Shown here one piece after another: positions 30,192 through 41,500 of a stretch of DNA of 64,000 nucleotides. Position 1 is the first letter of the stretch; every line of letters begins with the position of its first letter. Under the pieces are notes generated by a model, which saw nothing but the letters and a program-made list of their open reading frames with translations, had not been told where the DNA came from and ran no database searches. This DNA is from Diospyros lotus (taxonomy: Eukaryota > Streptophyta > Magnoliopsida > Ericales > Ebenaceae), in contig NC_068350.1 in NCBI RefSeq assembly GCF_014633365.1, positions 12,067,787-12,131,786 of the forward strand, given 5' to 3'. A program made the translations under genes and the position numbers.

Positions 30192-30920
30192 ATTTTTAAA
30201 ATATTTTTAGATAAAGACGAGACTAGAGACAAAATTTATCTGTCTCTAAGCAAAAAATACGCAGAGACAAAAAATTCTAAAGACAACTTTTTTTTATTAT
30301 TTTAATATTATTTTTGTGAGTAGAAACAAAATTTATTTTGTGTCGATTCAAAATATTAAATTTTTTGAATTGAGACGGAGTTAATGCAATTTTGTTTAAG
30401 AGATGCATTTAGAGTCGAAAATTTTCTACCTCTAAAATGCAAGTCCATCCCAGAGATGGTTGTAAAGAGTGAAGGAATTCTATCTCTACAAGAAATTTGG
30501 GTTTAAGATTGAATATTGTATTTTTTTCTTCATTTTGCACAAATCTTAGTCTTAATTTTCGCATTTTGTCTTCCTCGCCTTCATCTTATCGTTCGTCTCC
30601 CTCAGCGCCGGTAGCCTTCTCCATTGCCATCACCTTTGTGGCCGTTGCGTTTCTTTTCCATTATCGTCGGGTTCATCGATTTGCTCTTACCGTCACTATT
30701 ATCGTCACTTGTATGCATCTATTTATATATTTTTGTTATATTTGTATATATATGAGCTTATATGCAAGTATATGTAGTGTATATGTGTGTTATGATGCAT
30801 GAAAAATGCCCTAGGGTGTCATTTTAGCGTGTTCGAAATGTTTCATATATTAAAATGTCGAGAAACACTTAAAAAAAAATATATATTTTACAATTTTGGA
30901 AACGCATTAGGAAAATACCA

Positions 30921-30952
30921 GGTTAGAGGCGGAATGTTTTCCGTCTCTAACC
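30921..30952. repeat. Perfect-stem hairpin near the putative HAKAI promoter
   Basis: GGTTAGAG-CGGAA pairs with TTCCG-CTCTAACC around a four-base loop. It may be the remaining end of a transposon or a local regulatory hairpin. Confidence 0.5.
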
Positions 30953-30959
30953 AGCAATA

Positions 30960-31205
30960 TTAATTCTGATTCGAGGGCTGCCCTCTGCGAACCCGTATCT
31001 CTCTCAGGTTTACCTTCGTTACAGTTTACAGTTACTCTGCATCTCTCTAGCCGTTCCCTTATCATCGTTCCCCCTTGCAGCCGGGTTGCTCGGTGCTCGG
31101 TGCCGCCGTTTCCGTGCAACACGAATCGTCGCTACCCCTTGCCGCCGTCGATTCACAAACACAAACCCCGATTGCTCGGTGCCGCCGTTGATTCAGCTTA
31201 AAGGG
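30960..31205 (+). other. Candidate untranslated first exon of the HAKAI gene
   Basis: A sharp rise in GC over AT-rich surroundings, with pyrimidine-rich text (CTCTCTCAGG, CTGCATCTCTCTAGCCG, GTTGCTCGGTGCCGCCG) typical of plant leaders. It ends in a good splice donor, AAAGGG then GTATGATTTC at 31206, followed by T-rich, intron-like DNA. No ATG-led frame of interest is seen. The next acceptor that leads to a recognisable frame on this strand is CAG at 51808-51810, just before the HAKAI start. The link between them is inference and needs transcript evidence. Confidence 0.4.
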
Positions 31206-31973
31206 GTATGATTTCTGTTGTTTTTCTTTGTTTGTCTGTTCTTTGGTCTTATTTCTGGTGATCCTCGTATTGCTTCGTTTTGACTTGAAAGGGTCTGATT
31301 CCTGTCCGTAAGCTAATGATTTTTCTTTCATTGTGATAATTTGACTGTGTTGTTATAATCTTTCAGAGTGATGGGAACCTTTTCTTGCTAGGGTTGGTGA
31401 TTCGTGTCACCCTAATTTTGAGGCTGCCCCTGTTTGATCAAATAAACTCATTCATAATTATTTCAAATTAAATTATTGTTGGTTTCCTTAATTTGAAAGT
31501 GAAATTTGTCTGGTGGCAGTTAAAGGGATGTGCTCACTCTCATTTCAACTCAATAGATGCTTAGCATTTAGAAGAGCTGACTTATCCATCCCAACCCACC
31601 AATTGCTATTCTTTTAGCGACTCTGTCATCTCCCTATATTCTCTGTTCGTCTTAATTGTACTGATTCAAGTTGCTAGGCTTTAGTCTGGGAATGAATTGA
31701 AGTGTGAACTTGGTTGATGTGTTGATTAAATGATATTGGACTTGGTTGATTTCCAAGAGACCATAGAGAAAGAGAATGATGAAGTAGAGGAACTTTTATA
31801 AATTGTATTATGTTTGATTATTTTATTTTATTTTTTCAAAAATTTATTGTTTGTTTTTAATAAGTCAATCATGGTTCATGGATGATAAAATTTATGTTTA
31901 TGTTTGTTTGAATGTATTATGAAATTTATGTTTATTTTTAGATTGAATAGTTATTTTTTTTTTTATAATTTTC

Positions 31974-32572
31974 CGCGATATTTTGCATTGAGTATTAAAG
32001 ATCTAGAAGGAAGAGATAGAGAGATCCCGGTTGGATCCCTTGCGCTAGGCTGCTAGTGACCGTTTAGTGGTTTTAATGGTGACTGTTAGTTGAGGGTATT
32101 TTAGGTATTGTTCTATTTTTAATTCCCTTGATGTAAACGTCCTATTGCCTATATATAGGGGGCTCGAGTTAGCACTTAGGGTATCATTTATTTTTTCAGA
32201 AAGCTCTCTGTTGTAAACGAGTAGAGTGCTGTGTGTTGAGAGGAAAGGCTTTGTGTCAAGAAAAGTTCTTTGTAATCTCAAAAGAGAACAATGTACTTGT
32301 GTGTGAGAGGAAGTGTGGGAACTCTTGTATCTGATTTCATTCATATTGGATTGCTCTCGATACTATTGGATATAGGATTGATTCTATTAGTTTGAACCAG
32401 GATAAATTCTCGGTGTTCTTCATGTGGTTTGATTGTTCTAACTCTATTTTTTACAATTCTTTACTTTATGTTTACATTGTGTGATTGTGTCGGTGAGTTA
32501 GAGTGTAAAGAGTGTTATATTTGTTGGCTTCTTGGGTGAATTAATAGACTGTCAGTGCTCCCAATTGTAACA
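31974..32572 (+). repeat. Copia A 5' LTR
   Basis: 599 bases. It ends TTGTAACA like the 3' copy, but begins CGCGATATTTTGC where the 3' copy has TGTGATGTTTTGC, so the terminal TG has been lost by mutation. TATA-like CTATATATAGG lies at about 32150-32160. Confidence 0.9.
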
Positions 32573-32575
32573 AAT

Positions 32576-32590
32576 TGGTATCAGAGCTGG
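32576..32590 (+). other. Copia A primer binding site
   Basis: TGGTATCAGAGCTGG, three bases after the 5' LTR; it is complementary to the 3' end of initiator methionine tRNA, the usual primer for plant copia elements. Confidence 0.85.
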
Positions 32591-32644
32591 GTCCCTCATC
32601 AAGAACCATCAAGAACCGATTAGAATTAACACATACTCGCATGA

Positions 32645-34730
32645 ATGGCTTCTACAGCCTCTGACGCAGTGTGTAGCGTGAGTGTGAAGAAAACACTCCA
32701 AAATAAACCCTTAAAAGAACAAACTTCAATGGCCGAAGCTTGGCTTTCAAGAAGATGCAAAAACAAGACTATTTTGCTAAGAAAACCTAAATAAGTTGCT
32801 GAAATTGTATTGAGAAAACTTGATTACAACCCCTAACTTCTAGGTATATTTATAGTGTTTGGCTAATCTAAATCCATCTAATATTCGTAAATAAAATCCA
32901 ACTAGAATCCTAATAAAAATAAAATCCTAATCAAATATGAAATAAAATGCTAAATCAAGTAGAAACATAAAATAGAATCTTAAATCAAGTAGAATTCTAA
33001 AATATATGAAGTATTAAAATACTATTTACTATTATTTCAGTGCTACTGTTCCAGCGCCATTGTTTCGATTTAGTTGGGTCAACCTTGGGCCGGGTCTTGA
33101 TTGGTGACCGCATCAGCCTCTGCTGCACGGTATGATGCGGAGAAATTTGATGGCCACAATGATTTTGTCCTACGGCAGATGAAGATGAGGGCCTTATTGG
33201 GAAACCTAGGTTTAGAAGAAGCCTTAGAGGCTGAGAAGAAATGACCCAAAACCCTCACTGATGAACAGAAAAAGGAAATTAGTGAAAGGAGGAAGGAAAT
33301 CAACAAGAAAGCCTTTAACACTCTAATTCTTTGGCTTGGAGACCAAAGTGTTGTGGGAGGTGTCAAATATGACAACCGGAGAGGACCTTTGGAATAGGCT
33401 AGAAACTCTCTATATGACCAAAACCCTCTATACCTGGTTGTATTTTAAAAACAAAGTTCTTTTCATTCAAGATGATTGAGGGTCAAAGGTTACAAGATCA
33501 CATTGATAGTTTTAATAAATTGTGTTTAGATCTTAAGAACATTGATGTTAAATATGATGATGAGGATAAGGTTTTAGTTTTATTGCACTCACTTCCAAAA
33601 TCATATGAGATTTTTGTAGACATCTTGAAGCATGGTAGAGATACGTTGACTCTAGATGATGTAATAGGGGCTTTGAACTTAAAAGAATTACAACATAAAG
33701 TAGAGGCTAAGAAGATTGCTGGAGATGTGTTAGCAATGAGATTTAGGATAGAAAAGAGAGACCCTAGACATAAAGGTAGGTCTCGGTCAAAGTTTATAAG
33801 TGGCAAGAAAATTGTTAAGTGTTTCCATTGCCATGAAGAAGGGCATATAATGAAGCATTGCCCGAATAGGAAGAAAGTTTTCCAAGATAAGTCTAGCCCC
33901 GAATTCTCAAACTCCATTTGTGAGTTTGATTATGATAGTGCCGATGCACTAGTGGTATCAAGTAAGGATGAGAAGGATGTGTGGGTGCTTGATTCGGGAT
34001 GCTCATTTATGACTCCCCATAGAGAATGGTTGCAAAACTATAAGGATATTGGTGGAGGTAGAGTCCTTTTAGGAAACAACCATGAGTGTAGCATAACGGG
34101 AATTGGGGATATAAGACTTAGGATGCATGATGGTATAGTTAAAACCTTAACTGCTGTAAGGTATGTTCCTGATTTAAAAAGGAACCTAATATCCCTTGGA
34201 GAGTTAGATAAGAATGGCTATTCCTATAAGGGGGACGGTGGAGTTCTTAAGGTGTCAAGGGGGTCTCTAGTTTGCATGAAGGCTGTTCTTAAGAATGGCA
34301 TTTATGTGCTGCAGGCAGCCACATTGTGTGGTGATGCAGCCTTAGGAGAAGCCAAGAGTTATGAACAGTCCAGTCTATGGCACTATAGGATGGCCCATAT
34401 AAGTGCTCAAGGCCTTAAGGAGCTATCTAATCAGGGAATTTTAGGTGCTGGAAAATTTACAGCATTAGATAAATGTGATTCCTGTATCCTAGGAAAGTCT
34501 ATTGAGGTTAAATTCCCTAGGAAAGATACCCACTCATCGAAAGTCCCATTGGATTATATCCATTCAGACCTATGGGGCCCTAGTCAATCCTTAACCCATG
34601 GAGGGGCAAGATATTTCTTATCCATAATAGATGATTTCTCTAGGATGGTTTGGGTGTATGTTCTAAAATCAAAAGATCAAACTTGTGAGGCTTTCAAAGC
34701 CTGGAAAATCATGATAGAGAATCAAATGGG
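32645..34730 (+). pseudogene. Copia A gag, protease and N-terminal integrase
   Basis: Gag begins at ATG 32645 (MASTAS), is cut by the 450-bp insert, and resumes at 33123 (AARYDAEKFDGHNDF). A stop near 33242 and frameshifts follow before a long open stretch from 33472. That stretch has the UBN2-type gag (RLQDHIDSFNKLCLDL), the zinc knuckle CFHCHEEGHIMKHC (about 33820-33862), the protease core VLDSGCSFMTPH, the pre-integrase domain (LWHYRMAHISAQGLKEL) and the integrase start (DYIHSDLWGPS). It is cut after residues ENQMG by copia B at 34731 and continues in frame at 45803. The early stops make the copy inactive. Confidence 0.85.
32664..33113. mobile_element. 450-bp insert in copia A gag with 9-bp target duplication
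   Basis: The insert splits the gag start codon region. A perfect direct repeat CAGCCTCTG lies at 32655-32663 and 33114-33122, and removing the insert plus one copy restores the gag frame. Its ends ACGCAGT and ACCGCAT (reverse complement ATGCGGT) are only weakly inverted. The 9-base duplication suggests a Mutator-type or similar transposon. On its minus strand it has a TATA-like CTATAAATATACC (about 32842-32855), so it may carry promoter-like sequence. No coding frame was recognised. Confidence 0.72.
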
Positions 34731-35005
34731 TGAAGCAAGAGCTTCACAATGGAAAGAATGAAAACAAAGGTAGAAAAATACCTCAGGCGCACTTGAATTA
34801 AAATCAGGACAAATGATAAAAACCAACCACGTACATAATGAGGAGCTGACTTATATACTGTCAGCTCTCATAACATTCTAATACAACGCAAATACATAAC
34901 ACTTAACTTCCTACAACTAATTGCCTATAGTCAGCACACACACACAGTGCATCAATGCTACCACTAAGTAACAACAAAAACACTTAGACACCAATATCTT
35001 CAACA
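34731..35005 (-). repeat. Copia B LTR (3' LTR of the element)
   Basis: 275 bases. It matches 45526-45797 almost throughout, including GAGCTGACTTATATACTGTCAGC, an imperfect palindrome that holds the TATA-like core, and the CAATATCTTCAACA end. Confidence 0.9.
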
Positions 35006-37017
35006 TGCCCCCTCAAATGAGACTCCATACTCAACTGCTTGAAACCATTGTCTTGTGTGCTGGAACAATTGTACAGTGACCAGCAGGAGTCATTTGGAGT
35101 TGAAGTTTGTTACATAAAAACAAAAATTGATCCTTAGGCAACCCCTTGGTAAAAACGTCAGCAACTTGATGCTAAGAAGGAACATACTGAATTTCCACAT
35201 CTCCACATTCAACCTTCTCTCGAACAAAATACACATCAACTTCAATGTGCTTGGTTCTGGAGTGAAATACAGGATTTTTGGCGATACACTTAGCAGCTAG
35301 GTTGTCACACCATAGAATGGGTGTAGAAGTAAAGGGATAACCCAACTCAGTCAGTAAGGACTTTAACCACAAGATCTCAGCAACACCTTGCGCCATAGCT
35401 CGATATTCCGTTTCACCAACAGAGTGAGCAACCACAATTTGTTTCTTTGAGCTCCAAACCAAGAGATTATTATTAAAGGTTGTCTCGAGTATATGGTATA
35501 AGAAGAAGATGATGGCAATAGCAGTGAATGATGGCAGTTCACTAGAGCTCCTTTTGAAGATTTTAGATAGAAGTTGTAACCCAAATTGTAATTAGTGGTA
35601 GTTGGGGGGTTAAATTGTAAATATCTAATAATATTCATTGGGATATCCACCCACTATTATAAATAGAGGGCAAGGGGTAGCAAATGGAGAGAGAGTTCTC
35701 ATTTTTCTGTTTGTAACGAGTGTTGATTGTTTTTGAGAGAAATGCTAGGGCTGTTAGCTTCGTAATCTTGGGGGAAAACAATTGGGGCGCTCGGGAATAG
35801 AAGAGAGAGAAGGGCCACTACTGTACTGATCGATTTCTGGAAATAAAGACTACTCTCAGGAGGATCTTAGAGGCTGGATGTAGTGCCAATTCAATTGGCA
35901 TAAACCAGGATAAAAGTTTGTCTTCTTATATGGTTTGAATGTTTTCTTTCTTGTTCTGTTCTTACTTAAATTCTGTTCTTTATTGATTGTTTTTGTTGTG
36001 GTGTGTTGGGCGGTGAGTTGTGAGTGTTTGGAAGGGTGTTTGATCATTTTCTTGGAGGGTTTTAAGGCTGCCAGTGTTCCCAATTTATAATAATTATCAC
36101 CAGGAAAGGCACAGACGCCACTGGTGGACCGTTTGGTGACCTTGCAACCTACATGGTCAGCATCGGTATACACAAAGAGAGCCAAACTGGAAGAAGATGG
36201 AGTAAACTTCAGACCAAATCCAACTGTTCCCTTTAAATAGCGAAGTAACCGCTTACATGCAAGCCAATGTTGAACCTTTTGGATCAGCTAAGAACTGACT
36301 TAGCTTATTGACAGTAAAAGCTACATCTGGTCGTGTATATGTTAGATATTGAAGAGATCCAACAATTGTTCGATAGAGCACTGGATTAGGAAAGTCATCA
36401 CTTTCAGTAGTTAGCGAACAACTTGGACTCATGGGAGTTTCACAAGGCTTACAATCAATCATGGCAACCTTCTTAAGTAAGTCCAACATATATTTGGATT
36501 GAGTCAAATAAATTCCAGTCGCATCCCTATGAGCCTCAAATCCGAGAAAATAGTTAACAAACCTAAGAGTCTTGAGGGAAAAATACGTGTCTAAATCCTT
36601 GATACATGCATGTAGAGCAGCTGTATCGGAGCCGGTTATGAGAATATCATCGACATATACCAGAACAAACAACACATACTTAGAATGCCTTTTTATGAAC
36701 AATGAGGCATCGGAGACAACATGCACAAAACCCCAATCCTGCAAGGCAGTCCTCAACTTGTTGTACCAAGCTCGTGGAGCTTGTTTAAGGTCATAGAGAG
36801 ACTTTTTCAGCCTGTACACATGTGAAGGAAAATCTTGACTAACAAACCCCTCAGGCTGCATCATATAAATAGCCTCTTGTAGATCTCCCTTGAGAAATAC
36901 ATTATTAATGTCAACCTATTGCACATCCCAGTCAAATTGAATAGCCAGAGAAAACAGAACCCTAATGGTAGGGGCTTTAACTACAGGGCTGAATGTCTTG
37001 GCATAATCAATGCTGGG
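35006..37017 (-). pseudogene. Copia B RT and RNase H (C-terminal pol), split
   Basis: Minus-strand coding. RNase H (35462-35172) shows SSKKQIVVAHSVGETEYRAMA and WCDNLAAKCIAKNPVFHSRTK. The part before it (36185-36093) has ALFVYTDADHVGCKVTKRST and SGVCAFPGDN, which is separated from RNase H by the solo LTR. RT (36864-36253) has MQPEGF, LKKSLYDLKQAPRAWY, the catalytic VYVDDILITGSD and LTYTRPDVAFTVNKLSQ. Residues TPSIDYAKTFSPVVKAPTIR lie at 37017-36950, next to the gypsy insertion. A TAG near 36918 and frame breaks show decay. Confidence 0.85.
35471..36092 (+). mobile_element. Solo LTR inside copia B RNase H
   Basis: 622 bases flanked by the duplication ATTAT (35466-35470 and 36093-36097). The ends are TATTAAAGG and TTTATAATA, so the termini are TATTA and TAATA rather than the usual TG and CA. 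It has a TATA box (TATAAATAG, about 35658-35666) and a late region (CCAGGATAAAAGTTTG, CCAGTGTTCCCAATT) that resembles the R/U5 part of the copia A LTR (CCAGGATAAATTC, TCAGTGCTCCCAATT). No internal coding region or second LTR is present, consistent with LTR-LTR recombination. Confidence 0.75.
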
Positions 37018-37312
37018 TGTCACGACCCAAGGATCTTTACTGTCATTTTTTTAAAATTTTCTCAAATAGTAGTGTAACTAACAGGCTAGTGTGGCGTGAG
37101 GACTGTTATGCTTCACGTGCAGGTTGTTACCGCCCAATGCATGGCCTATAAAAGGCTTATAGGCGAGAGGATGGGGATTCATTCATGAAAATAACATTGA
37201 ATTCTTTCCCTCTTAATTCTCCCTCCAAATTCTATCTCCCTTTCCCTCCCATATTTCTTTTCTCATTATCCATAAATATCGGAAATTCAAGTCTCGATCT
37301 AGAGGCTTGACA
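37018..37312 (+). repeat. Gypsy 5' LTR
   Basis: 295 bases; TATA box CCTATAAAAGG at about 37145-37155, followed by a pyrimidine-rich leader region. Confidence 0.92.
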
Positions 37313-37363
37313 ATTGGTATCAAAGCTGGTGGGCTTAGTGGACGATTATCGGAGGCGACTTGG

Positions 37364-38500
37364 ATGACGGAATTTAGAATGGCTGAAGGAACGCAAACAA
37401 AGCAATTGGAGAATCGGATAGAAGCAATGGAGTTCGGGCTGACACAAACGTAGGAAGCAGTGACTCAGAACCGAGAGGAGGTTCGATCCATTAGAGAAGA
37501 ATTGCGGAAGGACATGGTGACTTCTCGAGATGGAATGATGAGAGAATTAGCCCGACAAAGAGAATCATTGGAGCAGCGGATTAGCAGTGTGATCAACTTG
37601 CTGTCCGCGCTTCCTCAATTCAGGCTACCACTTGAATTTCCCCCTCGAACAGCACCAGAGACAGAAATGTCGGGATAAGGAATACTTCCTAGGCCCCCAG
37701 GAGCGAGGGAGGTTGATAATACACACACTGAGGAGACATGCGATCAGGTAAGGGATCTTAACTCCCCGAGAAGTAATCACAGACTCATACTGAGATTGTA
37801 GATACCTTTGTTTGAAGGATCCAAACCGAGATAGTGGATCCGGAGGTGTGAGAGATACTTCCAATTTTATAGCATTCCCGAGAACTAGCGAATCACGATA
37901 GCTTCGACTTACCTTAACGATGTAGCCGATTGTTGGTACCAAGGATGGTCGAGATCGAGAGGTATGGGGGCGAGGTGGATAGACTTCGCAGAAGAGATGT
38001 GTGTGAGGTTTGAGGAGAGGAACACAGCTGATGTAATTGATGAATTTAATAAGTTGAGGCATGAGGGAACTGTGACTGAGTACCAAGAAAAGTTTGAAGA
38101 ATTGGGATCACTCATGTGGAGTGCGCAACCCACCTTAACCGACCAATACTTCGTGTCTAGCTTTATCAGCGGATTCAAAGAGAATTGAAATCAATGGTGA
38201 AGATGATGATGCTAGCTACGGTGAGGGAAGCGACAGAGAAGGCAAGGCTTTAAGAACTAACGCTTGAAGCAATTTTCAAAAAAAACAAGTCCATGACGAA
38301 GTTACCCACTATGGGGGGTCCCTTCATCGAAGGTAATTCAAAGGGGATGGTGCCTGTAGTCACCTCAGGGGGATAAAAAGGGGGATACAACACGGGACCC
38401 AACAGGACCACCACTCTAGACCAAAGGAGGATGATGGGATTATGTTTCAGGTGCAACGAGAAGTATAGCCCAGGGCATTAGTGTAGGAGACAATTGTTCA
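37364..38500 (+). pseudogene. Gypsy gag, broken
   Basis: From ATG 37364 the frame gives a Glu/Arg-rich helical N-terminus (QNREEVRSIREELRKDM), interrupted by stops near 37453 and 37677. A Retrotrans_gag-like block follows at about 37960-38190 (WIDFAEEMCVRFEERN, VTEYQEKFEELGSLMW, FISGFKE), then a CCHC-like knuckle CFRCNEKYSPGH (about 38440-38480) with TAG directly after the histidine. Several stops and frameshifts show it is not translatable. Confidence 0.75.
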
Positions 38501-41500
38501 AGATGGAAGGTGGCAATGGGAATGAAGAAGAAGAGCTGGATAAGGAGGAAGAAGCAGACGAGAAGAAAGAGGAACAACCACCAGAAGTACTGGAGGAAGA
38601 ACAAGCACCAGAAGGTGGGGAGATCTCTTTCCACGCATTGAAAGGGGAACCAATGGGGAAGATCATTAAAGTCAAGGACCAGCGGGGAAAAAAGAAACTC
38701 ATGGTACTAATAGACAGTGGAAGTATCCATAGCTTCCTCAATGAAGCGACAACCAAGGAACTGGGATGTAAGTTGACCCACACCAACCCCTTATTAGTAA
38801 CTGTAGCCAACGAACATAAGATTTATAGCCACTGTAAGTGTGCAGGGTTCACCTAGATGATGCAGGGTAACGAGTTCAAGGTGGACATGAGGGTCTTAGA
38901 GTTGGGTGGCTGTGATATTGTGCTAGGGGTGGATTGGATGAAGACAGTTAGCCCCCTAACCTTCGATTTCAACAAGCTAGAAGTCATACTAGAAATGGGC
39001 GGCAAACGGTTGACGTTGGTGGGAAGTTTGGAATAAGGGGAGTGCAAAATGATCAAGGGAGACAAGCTATAGAAGCTGTTGACAAAGAAAGGGGGACAAA
39101 TATCTCAATTGTACTCGATCCATGCCATCGAGAGAGATGAAGCAAATCAAACAGATGCGTACCTACCCGACAGGAAGGGAATGTCCTGCGCCACTCCCCA
39201 ACAGGTAACTACTTTAGATAGCTTGCATGTACTAACGGAAAACTTTAAGGACCTTTTCCAAGAACCTAACTCCCTACCTCCGCAAAGGCCTTTGGATCAT
39301 GCCATAATCCTTAAACCTCAAACTACTCCCGTAAATATTAGAGCCTATCGATACTCTCCTACACGAAAGGCAGAGATCGAAAAACAGATCTCTAGCATGT
39401 TAGCCACCTCATTTATACAGCCTAGCCAAAGTTTTTTCGCATCTCCTGTTTTATTAGTTAAAAAGAAGGATGAGACTTGGAGGTTTTGCATAGACTATTG
39501 CCAACTCAACTCACATATCATCAAAAACAAGTTTCCCATTCCCCTCATTGATGATCTTCTAGACGAGCTGACCGAGGCCAAAGTATTTTCTAAGTTGGAC
39601 CTGAGATCCGGATACCATCAGATCCGGATGAAACTAGCAGACATCCCAAAAATTGCATTTCGCACTCACCAAGGCCTCTATGAATTTGTTGTAATGCCCT
39701 TTGGGCTCACCAATGCCCCAGCTACATTCCAAGCCCTGATGAACTAGATATTCACTCCCAATTTATGAAAATTTATTCTAGTCTTCTTTGACGACATCCT
39801 TATTTACAGCCTAAACATGGACTAACACCTATCCCACCTTAAAACAACATTTGAGGTCCTTAGAGCTAACCAATTGTATGTCAAGCTATCTAAATGTATT
39901 TTTGCCAAAGATGAGGTAAGCTACTTAGGGCATATCATTTCAGGAGGAGGAGTCAAAACCGATCCCAGCAAGGTCACAACAATAGTGGAGTGGCCTAGAC
40001 CTCGGACAGTGAGGGACTTAAGGGGATTCTTGGGATTAACGGGTTACTACCGCAAGTTCATTAGGCACTATGGCTTGATCAACAGACCTTTGATGGACTT
40101 GCTCAAGAAGGATGGATTCGGTTGGAACCCCCAAGTAGAAGCAACATTCTTAAATCTAAAGAATGCTATGACACAAGCTCCTATATTGGCCCTACCAGAC
40201 TTCAACAAACAATTCGTGGTGGAGACTGATGCGTGTGAAAAAGGGGTTGGGGCTGTATTAACGCAAGAAGGGAGGCCTATTGCATACATAAGTCAAGTTT
40301 TGGGGCTTAAGCACCAGGGGTGGAGCGTATATGACAAAGAGCTGCTGGCAATATTGAAGGCGGTGGATAAATGGAGACACTATCTAGAGAGCAACCCATT
40401 TGTGATCAAGACAGATCACGAGAGCCTAAGATTTCTGTCCCAACAGAGGCTGCAATCACAGTTACTTAGGAAGGGGGTGTCTAAACTAATGGGATTGGAT
40501 TACACCATCCTCTATCGGAAGGGTAAAGAAAATATAGTTGCTAACGCGCTATCTCGAAGGGATAAGAGTGAAAATGAGGGTCACTGTTATAGCATCACTG
40601 CAGTAGTACCAGAATGGGTAAAGGAGGTGGAGTAGAGTTATGAAAATATAGTGTAGCCTCTCCTAACCAAATTGGCGGTGCAAACAAGGGAAGAAAAGGG
40701 TTACTCCCTATCTAATGGCCTCCTCAGGTTTCAAGGGCGCCTAGTGATAGGGGACGACAAGGAGTTGAAGACAAAGATTCTGAAATCTCTACACTGTTCG
40801 CCAATAGGGGGACACTCAGGTATCCGGGCTACCTACCACAAAATAAGACAATTATTCTTTTGGCCGAAGCAAAAACAGGATGATGTAGATTTTGTACTAG
40901 CATGTGAAATATGTTAGCGGTGCAAACATGAGCAAGTTCCTTACCCGGCCCTACTACAACCTTTGGGAGTACCAAAGCAAGCATGGGAAGATATCTCCAT
41001 TGATTTTGTGGAAGGCCTACCTAAGTCTGAAGGTAAGGATGTAATTTTAGTGATAGTAGACAGATTGACGAAGTTTGGGCATTTTCTCAGCCTCACGCAC
41101 CCCTTATCGGCACAAGAAGTGGCTCGAGTGTTCCTTGATTCAGTGGTCAAACTGTATGGGGTCTCAAAGACCATTGTGTCCGACGGGGATAGGATCTTTA
41201 CTAGCTATTTTTGGTGGGAACTTTTTAAGAATTTGGGAGTCGGATTGCACCTATCAGCAGCCTACCATCCCTAATCCGATGGTTAGACGGAGAGGGTGAA
41301 TTAGTGCTTAGAAACCTATTTGAGGTGCATGTGCTTCACCAAACCAAGGAGCTGGAATAGATGGTTACCACTGGCCCAATGGTGGTATAACTCTTGTTTC
41401 CACAGCGCCATCAAAAGAAGCCCTTTCGAAGCAATGTTTGGTTACAAGCCACCTTTAGTACCAGCTATAGCAAGCGGGTCATCCAATCTGTCCATGGTGG

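Larger units (their letters stand above)
29085..30960. mobile_element. Possible degenerate CACTA-like non-autonomous element
   Basis: TTACAAAAAAAAATTGTATTTAGC at 29086 resembles a mutated CACTACAAAAAA-type end. Words close to TAGAGACGGAA or TTCCGTCTCTAA recur through the interval (29145, 30215, 30240, 30370, 30480) and end in a perfect hairpin at 30921-30952. This is the layout of a subterminal-repeat element, but no intact terminus and no target duplication were found, so the call is tentative. Confidence 0.3.

Noticed and set aside
30497..31331. Several open frames on both strands around the GC-rich block
   Set aside because: No recognisable domain, poor codon structure, and the block behaves like a leader with a splice donor.
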